From Olsenella sp. An290 (GTDB lineage: Bacteria > Actinomycetota > Coriobacteriia > Coriobacteriales > Atopobiaceae), in the NCBI RefSeq assembly GCF_002159535.1, contig NZ_NFIU01000009.1, forward strand, positions 1-64,000: a DNA stretch of 64,000 bases, read 5' to 3'. The notes beneath the pieces were generated by a model. That model was not told where the DNA came from. It ran no database searches and worked only from the letters and a program-made list of their open reading frames with translations. Positions 1 through 7,759 of this stretch are shown piece by piece. The translations under genes and the position numbers were made by a program. Numbering within the stretch: the first letter of the stretch is position 1; every line of letters starts with the position of its first letter.

Positions 1-318
1 GTGGTGATGATTCTAGCACGGGTGCGTGCCGGCCCCGCGGGCAGGGCTACTCCCAGGCCCACTGGCCGTTCACGAAGACCGGGGTCTCCGCGCCGTCCGC
101 GGCGATGCCACAGGGACGTCCGGCGATGATCGGTGGTGCGCCGTCAGGGCTTCGAACCCTGGACCTTGGGATTAAAAGTCCCCTGCTCTACCAGCTGAGC
201 TAACGGCGCGTGGTGATGATTCTAGCACGGGTGCGTGCCGGCCCCGCGGGCAGGGCTACTCCCAGGCCCACTGGCCGTTCACGAAGACCGGGGTCTCCGC
301 GCCGTCCGCGGCGATGCC
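1..318. repeat. 109-bp direct repeat flanking tRNA-Lys
   Basis: Bases 1-109 are repeated without a mismatch at 210-318, an offset of 209. The right copy holds the last codons and stop of the M29 aminopeptidase gene, so the left copy is a detached duplicate of that gene end. The tRNA-Lys gene lies between the copies. The left copy touches the window edge, so the true repeat may be longer. A tandem duplication of the unit tRNA plus gene end is the simplest reading. An integration scar at a tRNA gene is the alternative, but no integrase gene is visible here. Confidence 0.9.
134..209 (-). tRNA. tRNA-Lys (anticodon TTT)
   Basis: Read on the minus strand, a full cloverleaf can be traced. The acceptor arm GCGCCGT pairs with ACGGCGC, the D-arm contains TAGCTCAG, the anticodon loop is CTTTTAA with anticodon TTT, and the T-arm contains GGTTCGAAGCC. 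A CCA end is encoded at 134-136. It lies downstream of the M29 aminopeptidase gene on the same strand. Confidence 0.95.
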
Positions 319-1536
319 CGTAATGTTGAGGTCGTCCGCGCCGACCATGAAGTCGACATGCGTGCTGCTCTGGTTGACGCCGCGGGCAAGGAGCTCGTCC
401 TTCCCCAGGTTGGCGCCGCCCTCGAGGCACTCGGGGAAGCCCATGCCCAGCGCCAGGTGGCAGCTTGCGTTCTCGTCGTAGAGCGTGTCGTAGAAGAGCG
501 TGGAGCTCTGTCGGATCGGCGTGTTCTTGGACACGAGCGCAAGCTCGCCGAGACGGCAGGCGTTCTCGTCCGTCTCGATGATGTGGCGCAGGACCTCGCG
601 GCCCTGCTCGGCGTCAAACTCCACGACGCGACCGCCCTCAAAGCGCAGCCAGAAGTCGCGGACGGTCTGCCCGGCGTGAACGAGCGGCAGGGCGGAGTAG
701 ACGACGCCGTCGGCGCGCAGGCGATCCGGGCTGGTGAAGACCTCCTCAGTGGGAATGTTGGGGAAGAAGGTCACGCCGCCGCGCGTGCGGCCGGCGCCGC
801 CGTCCCAGACGTGGCCCGCGGGAAGGCCCACGACGAGGTTCGTGCCGTTTGAGGACTCGTAGCGAAGCGCGTCGAAGCGGTGAGAGTTGAGGAAGCGCTT
901 GGTCTTCTCGAAGGAAGCGTTGTGGGTCTCCCACGCGCTCTCCGGGTCATCCCCGTCGGCGCGCGCGACCTCCAGGATGAGCACCCAGAGGCGATAGAGC
1001 GCCTCGGCGGGAGAGAGGTCCGGGAAGACCGCGCGGGCCCAGGACTCCACGGGCACGCCGGCGATGCACCAGACGTTGTGCCCAAAGTCCATGCCGTCGC
1101 GGAAGGCGCGGCACTCGGTGTTGCGCGCCTTGGCGGCCGCGGCGGGCTTGGCGGGGTCTATCCCCTTGAGCACGGCGGGGTCGGATCCGGAGAGGAAGAG
1201 GAAGGCGGCCCCGTCCTCGGCCAGGGAGTTCAGCTGCTCGATCTGCCAGGACGGCGTGTGCTCAAAGAAGCTGAGGTCGCAGTTCTCGTAGGTGAGGCGC
1301 ATGACCTCGTCATCCTTCCAGATGACGGTGACGTGACCCGCGCCTGCCTGATAGGCGGCGCGCACCACGCGGCGCGCAAAATCCGCGCGCTCCACGGGAG
1401 CCTGGAGCACGAGCTCCTGGCCGGGGACCAGCGTGGCGCCCTTGCGCACGAGCAGGTTGGCGTAAAGGTCCAGCTGGTCGGACAGCGCCTCGGTGGCGAG
1501 GCGGCATTCCTCGTCGGTCATGGGGAGAGAGGCCAC
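256..1536 (-). CDS. M29 family aminopeptidase (AmpS/PepS type)
   Basis: The roughly 426-residue product resembles clan MQ family M29 metallo-aminopeptidases, cytosolic enzymes that remove N-terminal residues from peptides using two metal ions. The C-terminal half shows the family's metal-binding pattern, with a His in NASCHLALGMGF and a His and Asp in SSTHVDFMVG. The Tyr that follows the first His by seven residues in the Thermus enzyme is Phe here. I prefer the GTG start at 1536 because AAGGGA sits 7 bases upstream; the ATG at 1521 is possible but lacks a ribosome site. Longer in-frame readings run into the tRNA-Gly gene and its terminator. The gene stands alone between two tRNA genes on the same strand. 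Length is normal for the family. Confidence 0.88.
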   Translation of the reverse strand: MASLPMTDEECRLATEALSDQLDLYANLLVRKGATLVPGQELVLQAPVERADFARRVVRAAYQAGAGHVTVIWKDDEVMRLTYENCDLSFFEHTPSWQIEQLNSLAEDGAAFLFLSGSDPAVLKGIDPAKPAAAAKARNTECRAFRDGMDFGHNVWCIAGVPVESWARAVFPDLSPAEALYRLWVLILEVARADGDDPESAWETHNASFEKTKRFLNSHRFDALRYESSNGTNLVVGLPAGHVWDGGAGRTRGGVTFFPNIPTEEVFTSPDRLRADGVVYSALPLVHAGQTVRDFWLRFEGGRVVEFDAEQGREVLRHIIETDENACRLGELALVSKNTPIRQSSTLFYDTLYDENASCHLALGMGFPECLEGGANLGKDELLARGVNQSSTHVDFMVGADDLNITGIAADGAETPVFVNGQWAWE

Positions 1537-1583
1537 AGGCGTTCCCTTCGTTCGGCAGACGGCGAGAGGGACCCGCCGCATGG

Positions 1584-1604
1584 AAAGGGCCCCTTTCGGG
1601 GCCC
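1584..1604 (-). terminator. hairpin after tRNA-Gly
   Basis: On the minus strand GGGCCCC and GGGGCCC form a 7-bp GC stem with a four-base loop, followed by TTTTCC. It lies just past the tRNA-Gly gene and before the aminopeptidase start, so it probably ends or attenuates the tRNA transcript. Confidence 0.6.
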
Positions 1605-1613
1605 GATGTCTTC

Positions 1614-1688
1614 TGGAGCGGGCAACGGGACTCGAACCCGCGAATGTCAGCTTGGGAAGCTGATGCCTTACCACTTGGCGATGCCCGC
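1614..1688 (-). tRNA. tRNA-Gly (anticodon CCC)
   Basis: On the minus strand the acceptor arm GCGGGCA pairs with TGCCCGC. The anticodon stem TCAGC/GCTGA encloses the loop TTCCCAA, giving anticodon CCC. The T-arm has GGGTTCGAGTCCC and the CCA end is encoded. Confidence 0.95.
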
Positions 1689-1769
1689 GTGCGAGAGGAT
1701 TCTACCACAGCGCGCAGGCGGGCGGCGCGACACCACGGGCACCCCATAATCGTCCCATCGGGCGTTCGG

Positions 1770-1775
1770 TATAAT
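1770..1775 (+). promoter_or_regulatory. -10 box of bioY
   Basis: A perfect TATAAT lies 37 bases before the bioY start codon. No convincing -35 hexamer is present at the usual distance, and I see no BirA-type operator. Confidence 0.55.
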
Positions 1776-1812
1776 CTCACCCGCCTTTTCCGTACGACTC
1801 CAAGGGGGTTTC

Positions 1813-2352
1813 ATGTCAGCTCGTCAGATCTGCCGCTGCGGCGTGGCCGTGGCGCTGCTTGCCGTTGCCTCGTACATCTCCGTCCCGTTTGGACCCGTGC
1901 CCTTCACGCTTCAGACGCTTGTGCTCGCGCTGCTGCCGGTTGCGCTGGGCGGACGCGACGCGCTCGTTGCCGTGGCGCTCTACCTGCTGCTGGGTGCCGC
2001 GGGACTTCCCGTCTTCTCCGGCATGTCCGGCGGCGCGGGTCACCTGCTCGGGCCGACCGGCGGCTATCTCTGGGGCTTTTTCGTGGGAACGGCGCTTGAC
2101 GCGCTCGTCCTGCGCCTAAGGGCGATTCCCGAGCCCGTTCGCGGCGTGGCGGGCGCGGCCCTTCTGCTCCTGACCTCCTACGTCTGCGGAACGATCCAGC
2201 TCATGACCGTCATGGGAATGGGCGTCGAGGCGGCTCTGGCCGCGGCGGTCATCCCGTTTGTCATCCCGGACGTCGTGAAGATGCTTGTGGGCGTGAGCGT
2301 GGGATACCGCGTGCGCCGGGCGCTTTCCGTGAGTGCCATGGACCTGGCGTAG
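1813..2352 (+). CDS. bioY: biotin transporter BioY
   Basis: This 179-residue, strongly hydrophobic protein matches the BioY family, the substrate-binding membrane component (S component) of biotin ECF transporters. Family marks are the N-terminal stretch with SVPFGPVPFTLQT and the block GPTGGYLWGF near residue 80, followed by further membrane helices. The start is fixed by AAGGGGG just upstream at 1802-1808. The gene is monocistronic, with no EcfA/EcfT genes beside it, so it would use shared ECF subunits encoded elsewhere or work alone, as some BioY proteins do. It suggests dependence on biotin uptake. Confidence 0.93.
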   Translation: MSARQICRCGVAVALLAVASYISVPFGPVPFTLQTLVLALLPVALGGRDALVAVALYLLLGAAGLPVFSGMSGGAGHLLGPTGGYLWGFFVGTALDALVLRLRAIPEPVRGVAGAALLLLTSYVCGTIQLMTVMGMGVEAALAAAVIPFVIPDVVKMLVGVSVGYRVRRALSVSAMDLA

Positions 2353-2364
2353 CGCGGCCGCGGC

Positions 2365-2601
2365 GGGTACGTACACGCCTGCCGGGTACGTACACTTGCG
2401 GCGGGTACGTACACGCCTGCCGGTTGCGTACACTTTCGCGGGTTACGTACACGTTTGCCGGTTGCGTACACTTTCGCGGGTTACGTACACGACCACACAG
2501 GCCATCTACCTGCATGGATGTAAAACCATCAGACAGGCAAGGCCTCTTTTCGTGTACGTAACCACCTGAAATGTACGTAACCGGCGCAAGTGTACGTAAC
2601 C
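2365..2601 (+). repeat. 19-bp-period repeat element, copy 1 (7 + core + 3)
   Basis: Seven direct units of the form GGKTRCGTACAC start at 2365, 2384, 2403, 2422, 2441, 2460 and 2479, exactly 19 bp apart, each followed by a 7-base variable spacer. Then comes a 61-bp core (2491-2551) containing TCTACC, ATG, CAAGG and a terminal CTTTT run. Three inverted units GTGTACGTAACC follow at 2552, 2571 (first base A) and 2590, again 19 bp apart. The spacers alternate (GCCTGCC, TTGCGGC, GCCTGCC, TTTCGCG, GTTTGCC, TTTCGCG), suggesting growth in two-unit steps. The two arms could fold back on each other. The element is intergenic, directly after bioY. Apparent reading frames through it only translate the repeat. 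Confidence 0.95.
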
Positions 2602-2712
2602 AGACGACAGGGTTGCCGGCGCACGGGGACGCGGACGGGCGCTTCGGGCCGGTACTTGGGTAGGAAGGCGTGACCGGGAAAGGTTTTGGCTTCATAGAGC
2701 ACATGTGATGGC

Positions 2713-2741
2713 GAAGGGCTCCGATTCAATCGGGGCCCTTC
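2713..2741. other. 13-bp hairpin, possible terminator
   Basis: GAAGGGCTCCGAT (2713-2725) pairs with ATCGGGGCCCTTC (2729-2741) around a three-base loop, with one G-T pair. The following CTCGTTAG is a poor T-tract. It could end transcription from bioY through the repeat element. No gene is seen between 2602 and 2902. Confidence 0.4.
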
Positions 2742-2902
2742 TCGTTAGCCGTGCGTCGCGAGAAAAACAGCGCCCGCATCCTGCGACCAGCGGAATGCGG
2801 TCATCCCCGCGTCCTTTGACCGTAAGGTTTACGTCGGTGCGGGAAAACCTTCCCGGAAGGGTCCTCTCGTACCGTGTCTCTCGTCAAGAGAAAGGAGACA
2901 CG

Positions 2903-3079
2903 ATGAGGGAAAAGCCTACGAAGCGACCGGCACGGCGAGAAGAACCACGGGGCGGGAGACGCCGACGCGGTCCCGTCTCCCGCCTCACGGGCGGAGACCT
3001 CCCTCTTGGGGGCATGCCTCCCGCAACGGGCCACGCCGGGAGGGCACGCGGCCTCGGCAGCCTCTGCACACAAAAATGA
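2903..3079 (+). CDS. possible small basic protein (58 aa) of unknown function
   Basis: An ATG at 2903 follows AAAGGAG at 2891-2897 with good spacing and opens a 58-codon frame rich in Arg, Pro and Gly, beginning MREKPTKRPARREEPRGG. I recognise no family. Two features argue for caution. The ribosome site sits in a potential hairpin (GTGTCTC with GAGACAC). The coding frame also contains a long stem, GGCGGGAGACG with CGTCTCCCGCC, at about 2952-2983. This may be a structured leader or RNA rather than a true gene. It lies between the repeat element and the end of a convergent peptidase gene. Confidence 0.3.
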   Translation: MREKPTKRPARREEPRGGRRRRGPVSRLTGGDLPLGGMPPATGHAGRARGLGSLCTQK

Positions 3080-3106
3080 CGGCGGGCCGCGTGCTGCCCG
3101 CCGTCA
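3072..3106 (-). terminator. terminator of the M28-like gene
   Basis: TGACGGCGGGC (3077-3087) pairs with GCCCGCCGTCA (3096-3106). On the minus strand the stem is followed by five T residues (3072-3076). It lies 37 bases past the stop codon of the peptidase-like gene. Confidence 0.85.
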
Positions 3107-3142
3107 CTGATACCGTATGGGGCGCGATGGTCCCGAGCCGCG

Positions 3143-5668
3143 CTACGAGCGTCGAATCATCTCGGTCACGATCTCGGTCACCGCCGCGGCCTGATCGCCG
3201 GAGACGTTCTCGGCCACGTCATCAGGCGTGCGGCTGAGCGCGGGAAGACCGTTCTCGCCCAGGCCCATGACGGTGACGGAGCGCATGGAGGACCTCATGG
3301 CCGGCGTCGCGTCCGTGGACATCCAGTCGTAGTCCTGCTGCGCAAGCTCGTGGTGAAGGTCCTTGGCCGCCCCGGAGAGCAGGCGGACGAGCCTGCGGTC
3401 CGCACGACGGGTGGACTCGAGACCCTCCTTCGTGAGCACCGTGAGCTCGCCCGCACCGATGCGGTCGAGGTTCACGATGAAGCAGCCGCGCACCTCGGAG
3501 CGATGGTTCCTGAGGAAGGACCTCATGCCCGCATGGTCGAGGGAGGACCCGCCAAGAGCGACGAACCAGATGTCGTGCGAGACGAGGGCGTCATCGCCAA
3601 GGCCAAGAACTGCCTCGCGCAGCTCCTCCTCGGTCGGAGCGTCCTCGTCCTCCACAAGACGAAGGCCGTCTCTTGAGGTGGCGCCGCCACGCCAGAGCGG
3701 ATCGTCCTCGGAGTCGCCGAGCCAGCCACCCTTTCCGGTTGCCTTCTTGGCGGTCTTCTCGGTGGCCTCGCCCTTCTTGGAGGGGGACGCCCCGTCATCG
3801 GCAGAGGTCTTCTCGGCCTGGTCCGCAGAGGACTCGGCGTCATCCGCGACAGAGGAGCCACCGAGCTTGGAGAAGAAGCCCTTCACGCGGTCGAGCAGGC
3901 CGGTGAGCGGATTCTCCTTGGCCTCGGGCTCGTCGGCGGCCTCGGAAGTGGAGATGGTCTCGATGGGCTCGGGAGCCTGGACCCCCGCGGAGGGAGCTGA
4001 GGTGGGAGCGGAGGCGTTGATCCGCTGGGCGGAGGGGTTGGTGTTGAAGGGATCGGAGGAGACGGAGGAGGGGTCGGGCAGGTCAAAGAGGGAAGCGCGA
4101 CGCGCCATGGGGGAGACCTGCGGGCGATAGCTCGTCTTGCCCCACTCGGGGTCGGCCGGCGCGGTGGGGTGCGGCTTCTCGTCGGGCGTGACGGGCTGAG
4201 TCTCGTCAAGCGCAAAGGTCCCCTCGGTGGTGTCGAGCCCCGAGGCGTCCTTCTTGCCGACGCCACGGCTGCCCTCGCCGTCCATCACGAGCGAGAAGCG
4301 CCCGTCGGAGAGCAGGTCCTCGCGCGTGGCGCCAAGGTCGTTCTCGGCAGGGGCGGAGGCGACGGGGCGGGACGGCATGGTCGCCTCGGCCTCGTCGGTC
4401 ACGAGCGTGAGAGAGGAGGTGGACTCAGGGGAGACGGAAGGGGCGGCCTCTGCGGCGGCATCCTCATCAGAGGGCTCGGCCGCCGGGGCGGAGACAACGG
4501 AATCGTCAGCCTCATCGGCGGGGGTGGCAGCGTCGGTGGCCCCATCCTTGGAAGGCGCGACCTCCTCGTCGGAGGCGGGCACAAAGGGGAAGAGGCGCGT
4601 CTGCTCGAGCTCGGAATCGGGCTCGGGTCCGTTCTCGACCGCGTCGCGCGGCTCCCCCGCCTCTTCGGCGGCGAGCTGCGAGGCGCCCGCCGGCTCCTCG
4701 GCCCCGGCCGGAGCCGGCCCGACGACGGCGTCGCGATACTCGATCTCGCACTCCTCGGGGAGGATGGCGAGCGAGCGAAGCACGTCCTCGCCGTGGCGCA
4801 CGCCGAGTACCTCGACGCGCTCAACGGCGACGGCGGCGGACACGGGCTCGGGCTCGGAGCCGTCCTCGGCGTCGAAGGGCTCCTCAATGCCCTCGGCCGC
4901 CTCCTTGCGGCGGGTCTCAGACTCGCGCGGGGTCGGCACGAGGCCGCTCGGACGGACGTTCTCGAGGACGCCGAGCATCGCCGCAACGCCTGACTTGTTG
5001 TCGTTGGCGCCGAGGGTGCACGGCGAGAAGCGCTCGTAGATGGCCGCCACGGCCAGAAGCAGTGCGGGGAGGGAGGCAATGATGCCGATGATCCAGAACA
5101 CGATGCGCGCGGGCGCGGGAAGGAAGCCCATGACCTGAATCAGCGCGCAGACGGCAACGAGAAGGCAGCAGGGCTCGGTGAGCTTGGTGACGAGCGGAAG
5201 GTAGGGGGCGATGGGCGTGGAGTAGAGGAAGTTCTCGTGCGGGGTGTCATAGTGGGCAACCACGACGATGGGGCGGTTTCCCTTGGACACGAGCGGGCCC
5301 GTGGCGCGGTGCACCGCAATGACGTTCTGGCTGCGGGCCTGGGGGCCGACGGTGAGGGACGGCTCGCGCCCAAAGAGGCGCATCACCACGAGCACCGCAG
5401 GAATGATCGCAAGGATGAAGCCCACGACGGTGAGGGCCACGACGCCAAACCCCGACACGAGCACGCCGAGGAACATAACGATGCCGAGAATGGCCGCGGA
5501 CAGGCCGCCGAGCAGGGGCGCGTCGAACTCCTCGATCGACGGCTCGACCTCGTGCTGGCCCATGAGCCAGGAGATCGTCTGCGCAGCCTGGAGCTCCTCC
5601 TGGCTGTTGGCGGGTGCTATGCCCACCTTCTGGTTGAGGTAGTCCAGGTAATCGTGTGTCATGGCCAT
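3143..5668 (-). CDS. membrane protein with degenerate M28 peptidase fold and long acidic insert
   Basis: The 841-residue product has an M28-like domain split in two. The N-terminal part carries two pairs of membrane segments (about 51-98 and 163-212), an AHYDTPHE motif (His139, Asp141) and GANDNKSGVAAMLG (Asp223), matching early M28 metal ligands. About 430 residues of Glu/Ala/Ser/Pro-rich low-complexity sequence follow. The C-terminal part (from about 690) has IVNLDRIG, like the family's NLDMIG, but the catalytic Glu-Glu pair is replaced by Ser-Ser in VALGGSSLDHAG. The C-terminal metal His is also replaced, in SRTPDD, where HTPDD would be expected. It is therefore probably not an active peptidase. 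AAAGGA precedes the ATG at 5668. Confidence 0.75.
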   Translation of the reverse strand: MAMTHDYLDYLNQKVGIAPANSQEELQAAQTISWLMGQHEVEPSIEEFDAPLLGGLSAAILGIVMFLGVLVSGFGVVALTVVGFILAIIPAVLVVMRLFGREPSLTVGPQARSQNVIAVHRATGPLVSKGNRPIVVVAHYDTPHENFLYSTPIAPYLPLVTKLTEPCCLLVAVCALIQVMGFLPAPARIVFWIIGIIASLPALLLAVAAIYERFSPCTLGANDNKSGVAAMLGVLENVRPSGLVPTPRESETRRKEAAEGIEEPFDAEDGSEPEPVSAAVAVERVEVLGVRHGEDVLRSLAILPEECEIEYRDAVVGPAPAGAEEPAGASQLAAEEAGEPRDAVENGPEPDSELEQTRLFPFVPASDEEVAPSKDGATDAATPADEADDSVVSAPAAEPSDEDAAAEAAPSVSPESTSSLTLVTDEAEATMPSRPVASAPAENDLGATREDLLSDGRFSLVMDGEGSRGVGKKDASGLDTTEGTFALDETQPVTPDEKPHPTAPADPEWGKTSYRPQVSPMARRASLFDLPDPSSVSSDPFNTNPSAQRINASAPTSAPSAGVQAPEPIETISTSEAADEPEAKENPLTGLLDRVKGFFSKLGGSSVADDAESSADQAEKTSADDGASPSKKGEATEKTAKKATGKGGWLGDSEDDPLWRGGATSRDGLRLVEDEDAPTEEELREAVLGLGDDALVSHDIWFVALGGSSLDHAGMRSFLRNHRSEVRGCFIVNLDRIGAGELTVLTKEGLESTRRADRRLVRLLSGAAKDLHHELAQQDYDWMSTDATPAMRSSMRSVTVMGLGENGLPALSRTPDDVAENVSGDQAAAVTEIVTEMIRRS

Positions 5669-5829
5669 GCTGGTCGTCCTTTTTACGAGTCTCGGGGACC
5701 GAGTTCAGAGGCGTGCATACAATCAAAAGAGTATACGTCTTGTCTTCTTTTTTTCGTGGAAAAGACGCAGATGGGTCGCGCACCGTGCCGAGCGGCGCCG
5801 ACAGACTGACGGGTGAGGGAGGTTTGGCC

Positions 5830-6798
5830 GTGAGGCTGACCAAGGACGACGAGCGGGCAAGAAGAATCGGCTCGCTTGCCCTGGAGTTCATGAACGCCGC
5901 GGGCCCCCTGCCCTCCTCCGAGATCGCGCGGCACTTCTACCCGGCCCTTTCCCCGGAAAGCTTCCGTCGTGCCTTCTCGCGCGACCGCGAGGCGCTGCTC
6001 ACCTGCGGCATCGTCGTCGTCGAGCGACGGCGGCCAGGAGAGGAGTCCTCCTGGGAGGTCGACGAGGAGGCCTCCTTCCCCCAGGGGGCCGCGCTCGCGC
6101 CCCTCGAGGCCGCGGCGCTTGAAATCTCATGTCAACCCCTACTTGATGACCCGACCTTCCCCTTTGCGCGCGACCTCAGAATCGCCCTCGCCAAGCTGAC
6201 GCGCTCCTTCGCGGAGGGCCTCGTCGTTGCGCCTGCCCGCCCGGACTCCGAGACGCGGACCACCGCGACCCTCAGGGAGTGCCTCATGGCGCACCACGCG
6301 GCGCGCATCGCCTACACGGACGCCCGGGGCCGCGAGTCCGAGCGCCTCATCGCACCCTACGGGTTCTTCTCGCTGGGGCAGGCGCTCTACCTCGTGGCCG
6401 CGCAGCTTGACGAGAAGGGCGCGCCCCTTGAGGGACACACCCGAACCTACCGTGCGGACAGGGTCCGGGCGGCCAGCCCGGTTCCAGCCGTTCCCGTTGA
6501 GGTCCCGGAGGACTTCTGCGTGGACGACTGGCGGCGGCTCCCCTTTCAGATGGGTGCCGCGAGGGTTCCCTGCACCTTCCTCGTCCCTGCCGAGCGGCAA
6601 GATGACGTGGGCCGCATAACCCGCGGCCAGGGCGCCCTTGAGCCCGCGGAGGGCGGCCTTGTCTGGGAAGTGGGCGCGTGCGACCTCACGGCCGCCGCGC
6701 GCTGGGCCGTGGCGCAGGGCATCGTGCCCCAGGCTCCGCCCGCACTCGTCGACGCCACCCGTACCATCCTCGAGGAGGTGATCGGGGATGTCGCGTAG
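5830..6798 (+). CDS. WYL-domain transcriptional regulator, first of a pair (PafB-like)
   Basis: This 322-residue protein has an N-terminal helix-turn-helix region (about 1-70) and a C-terminal WYL region, where RLIAPYGFFSLGQALYLVAA is typical of WYL domains. WYL proteins are usually DNA-binding regulators that sense nucleic acid or nucleotide ligands. In other actinobacteria the PafB-PafC pair activates DNA-damage genes. The GTG at 5830 is preferred because GGGAGG lies 7 bases upstream. The frame stays open further upstream but shows no coding character there. Its last bases overlap the start of the next WYL gene, so the two are surely co-translated. No proteasome or Pup genes are in the window, so the PafB label rests on arrangement only. 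Confidence 0.8.
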   Translation: MRLTKDDERARRIGSLALEFMNAAGPLPSSEIARHFYPALSPESFRRAFSRDREALLTCGIVVVERRRPGEESSWEVDEEASFPQGAALAPLEAAALEISCQPLLDDPTFPFARDLRIALAKLTRSFAEGLVVAPARPDSETRTTATLRECLMAHHAARIAYTDARGRESERLIAPYGFFSLGQALYLVAAQLDEKGAPLEGHTRTYRADRVRAASPVPAVPVEVPEDFCVDDWRRLPFQMGAARVPCTFLVPAERQDDVGRITRGQGALEPAEGGLVWEVGACDLTAAARWAVAQGIVPQAPPALVDATRTILEEVIGDVA

Positions 6799-7759
6799 GT
6801 CCCGGGAGATCGGCCGTCCCGGCTCGCTCAACGAGGCGCGCGAGCTCGTCGCCCTGCTCGCAAGCCTGAGTGACGCCGGCGACGCCCTCACCGCTCAGGC
6901 CATCGCCGAGAGGCTGGGCGTCTCGGAGGAGCGAGCGCACCATCTCATGACCCTCGTGATGACCTCGTCCGCGGCGGGCGGCGCCCCGCTCCCGCTCACG
7001 GAGGACGGAGCGGGCGAGCTCGCGCTGACCTTCTCGGGAGGCATGCACGGGAGAGCGGTCCGCCTCACGCGAGGGGAGACCACCGCGCTCGAGGCCGCGC
7101 TCGCCAAGCTCGGCATCCCGGGAGACGATCCGCTCCGCGCCCGGCTCGCGGGCGCTCTCGCACGTGAGGGGCGGGACCCCGACCTTGTGCGGCGCCACCT
7201 TGCCTCCGACGAGGTCGCCACCAACCCCGGCACGCTCGGCGCGTGCTCGCAGGCCTTGGCCCGACGCGAGGCCCTCACCTTTTGCTATGCCTCCCCGTCG
7301 GCCCCCGCGGGGGAGCGGCACGTCCTTCCCTCGTCCCTCCGGCACGAGGACGGCGCCTGGTACCTTGACGCCTATGACCTGGGACGTGCCGGGGAGCGCA
7401 CGTTCCGCCTCGACCGCATGAGCGACGCCCATGCCACCCCGGCCGAGGAGCTGCCCCCGCGGGACGAGAAGGACCCCGCACGCAGCGTCCGCATACGCCT
7501 CGACGACCCGAGCCTCATAGACCAGCTGGACTGGCACGGCGCCACCGTCACGCCCCGGCCGGACGGGTCCGTGGAGGCGGAGCTCCCCCTCTACGGCGGG
7601 CCCTGGCTCGCGCGGATGGTCGCGGCCTGCGGAAGCTCCGCACACCTGGAGGACGCCGATCTTGCGGAAAGCTCCCGCGCGGCCGCGCGGGAGCTGCTGG
7701 GCCGCCTGCCCGCCCCGCAGGGCGCCTACTCGTGCCCTGTACGCCAGAGCCCGATGTAG
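6788..7759 (+). CDS. WYL-domain transcriptional regulator, second of a pair (PafC-like)
   Basis: This 323-residue protein begins with a winged-helix segment (AQAIAERLGVSEERAHHLM, about residues 36-54). It ends in a WYL region with the block DGAWYLDAYDLGRAGERTFR. It overlaps the upstream WYL gene by 11 bases and probably forms a heterodimer with it, as PafB and PafC do. The 3' end overlaps that of the convergent dinG gene by 34 bases, with no room for a terminator between them, so the two transcripts must be partly antisense to each other. Confidence 0.8.
   Translation: MSRRSREIGRPGSLNEARELVALLASLSDAGDALTAQAIAERLGVSEERAHHLMTLVMTSSAAGGAPLPLTEDGAGELALTFSGGMHGRAVRLTRGETTALEAALAKLGIPGDDPLRARLAGALAREGRDPDLVRRHLASDEVATNPGTLGACSQALARREALTFCYASPSAPAGERHVLPSSLRHEDGAWYLDAYDLGRAGERTFRLDRMSDAHATPAEELPPRDEKDPARSVRIRLDDPSLIDQLDWHGATVTPRPDGSVEAELPLYGGPWLARMVAACGSSAHLEDADLAESSRAAARELLGRLPAPQGAYSCPVRQSPM

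Noticed and set aside
2365-2601. The arrays as CRISPR
   Set aside because: Units are 12 bp with 7-base spacers, the arms are in opposite orientation and no cas genes are present, so this is not CRISPR.
2261-2704. Open frames on both strands through the 19-bp repeat array with repeated peptide words
   Set aside because: The frames exist only because the repeat period and composition keep stops away; they translate the repeat itself and have no ribosome sites.
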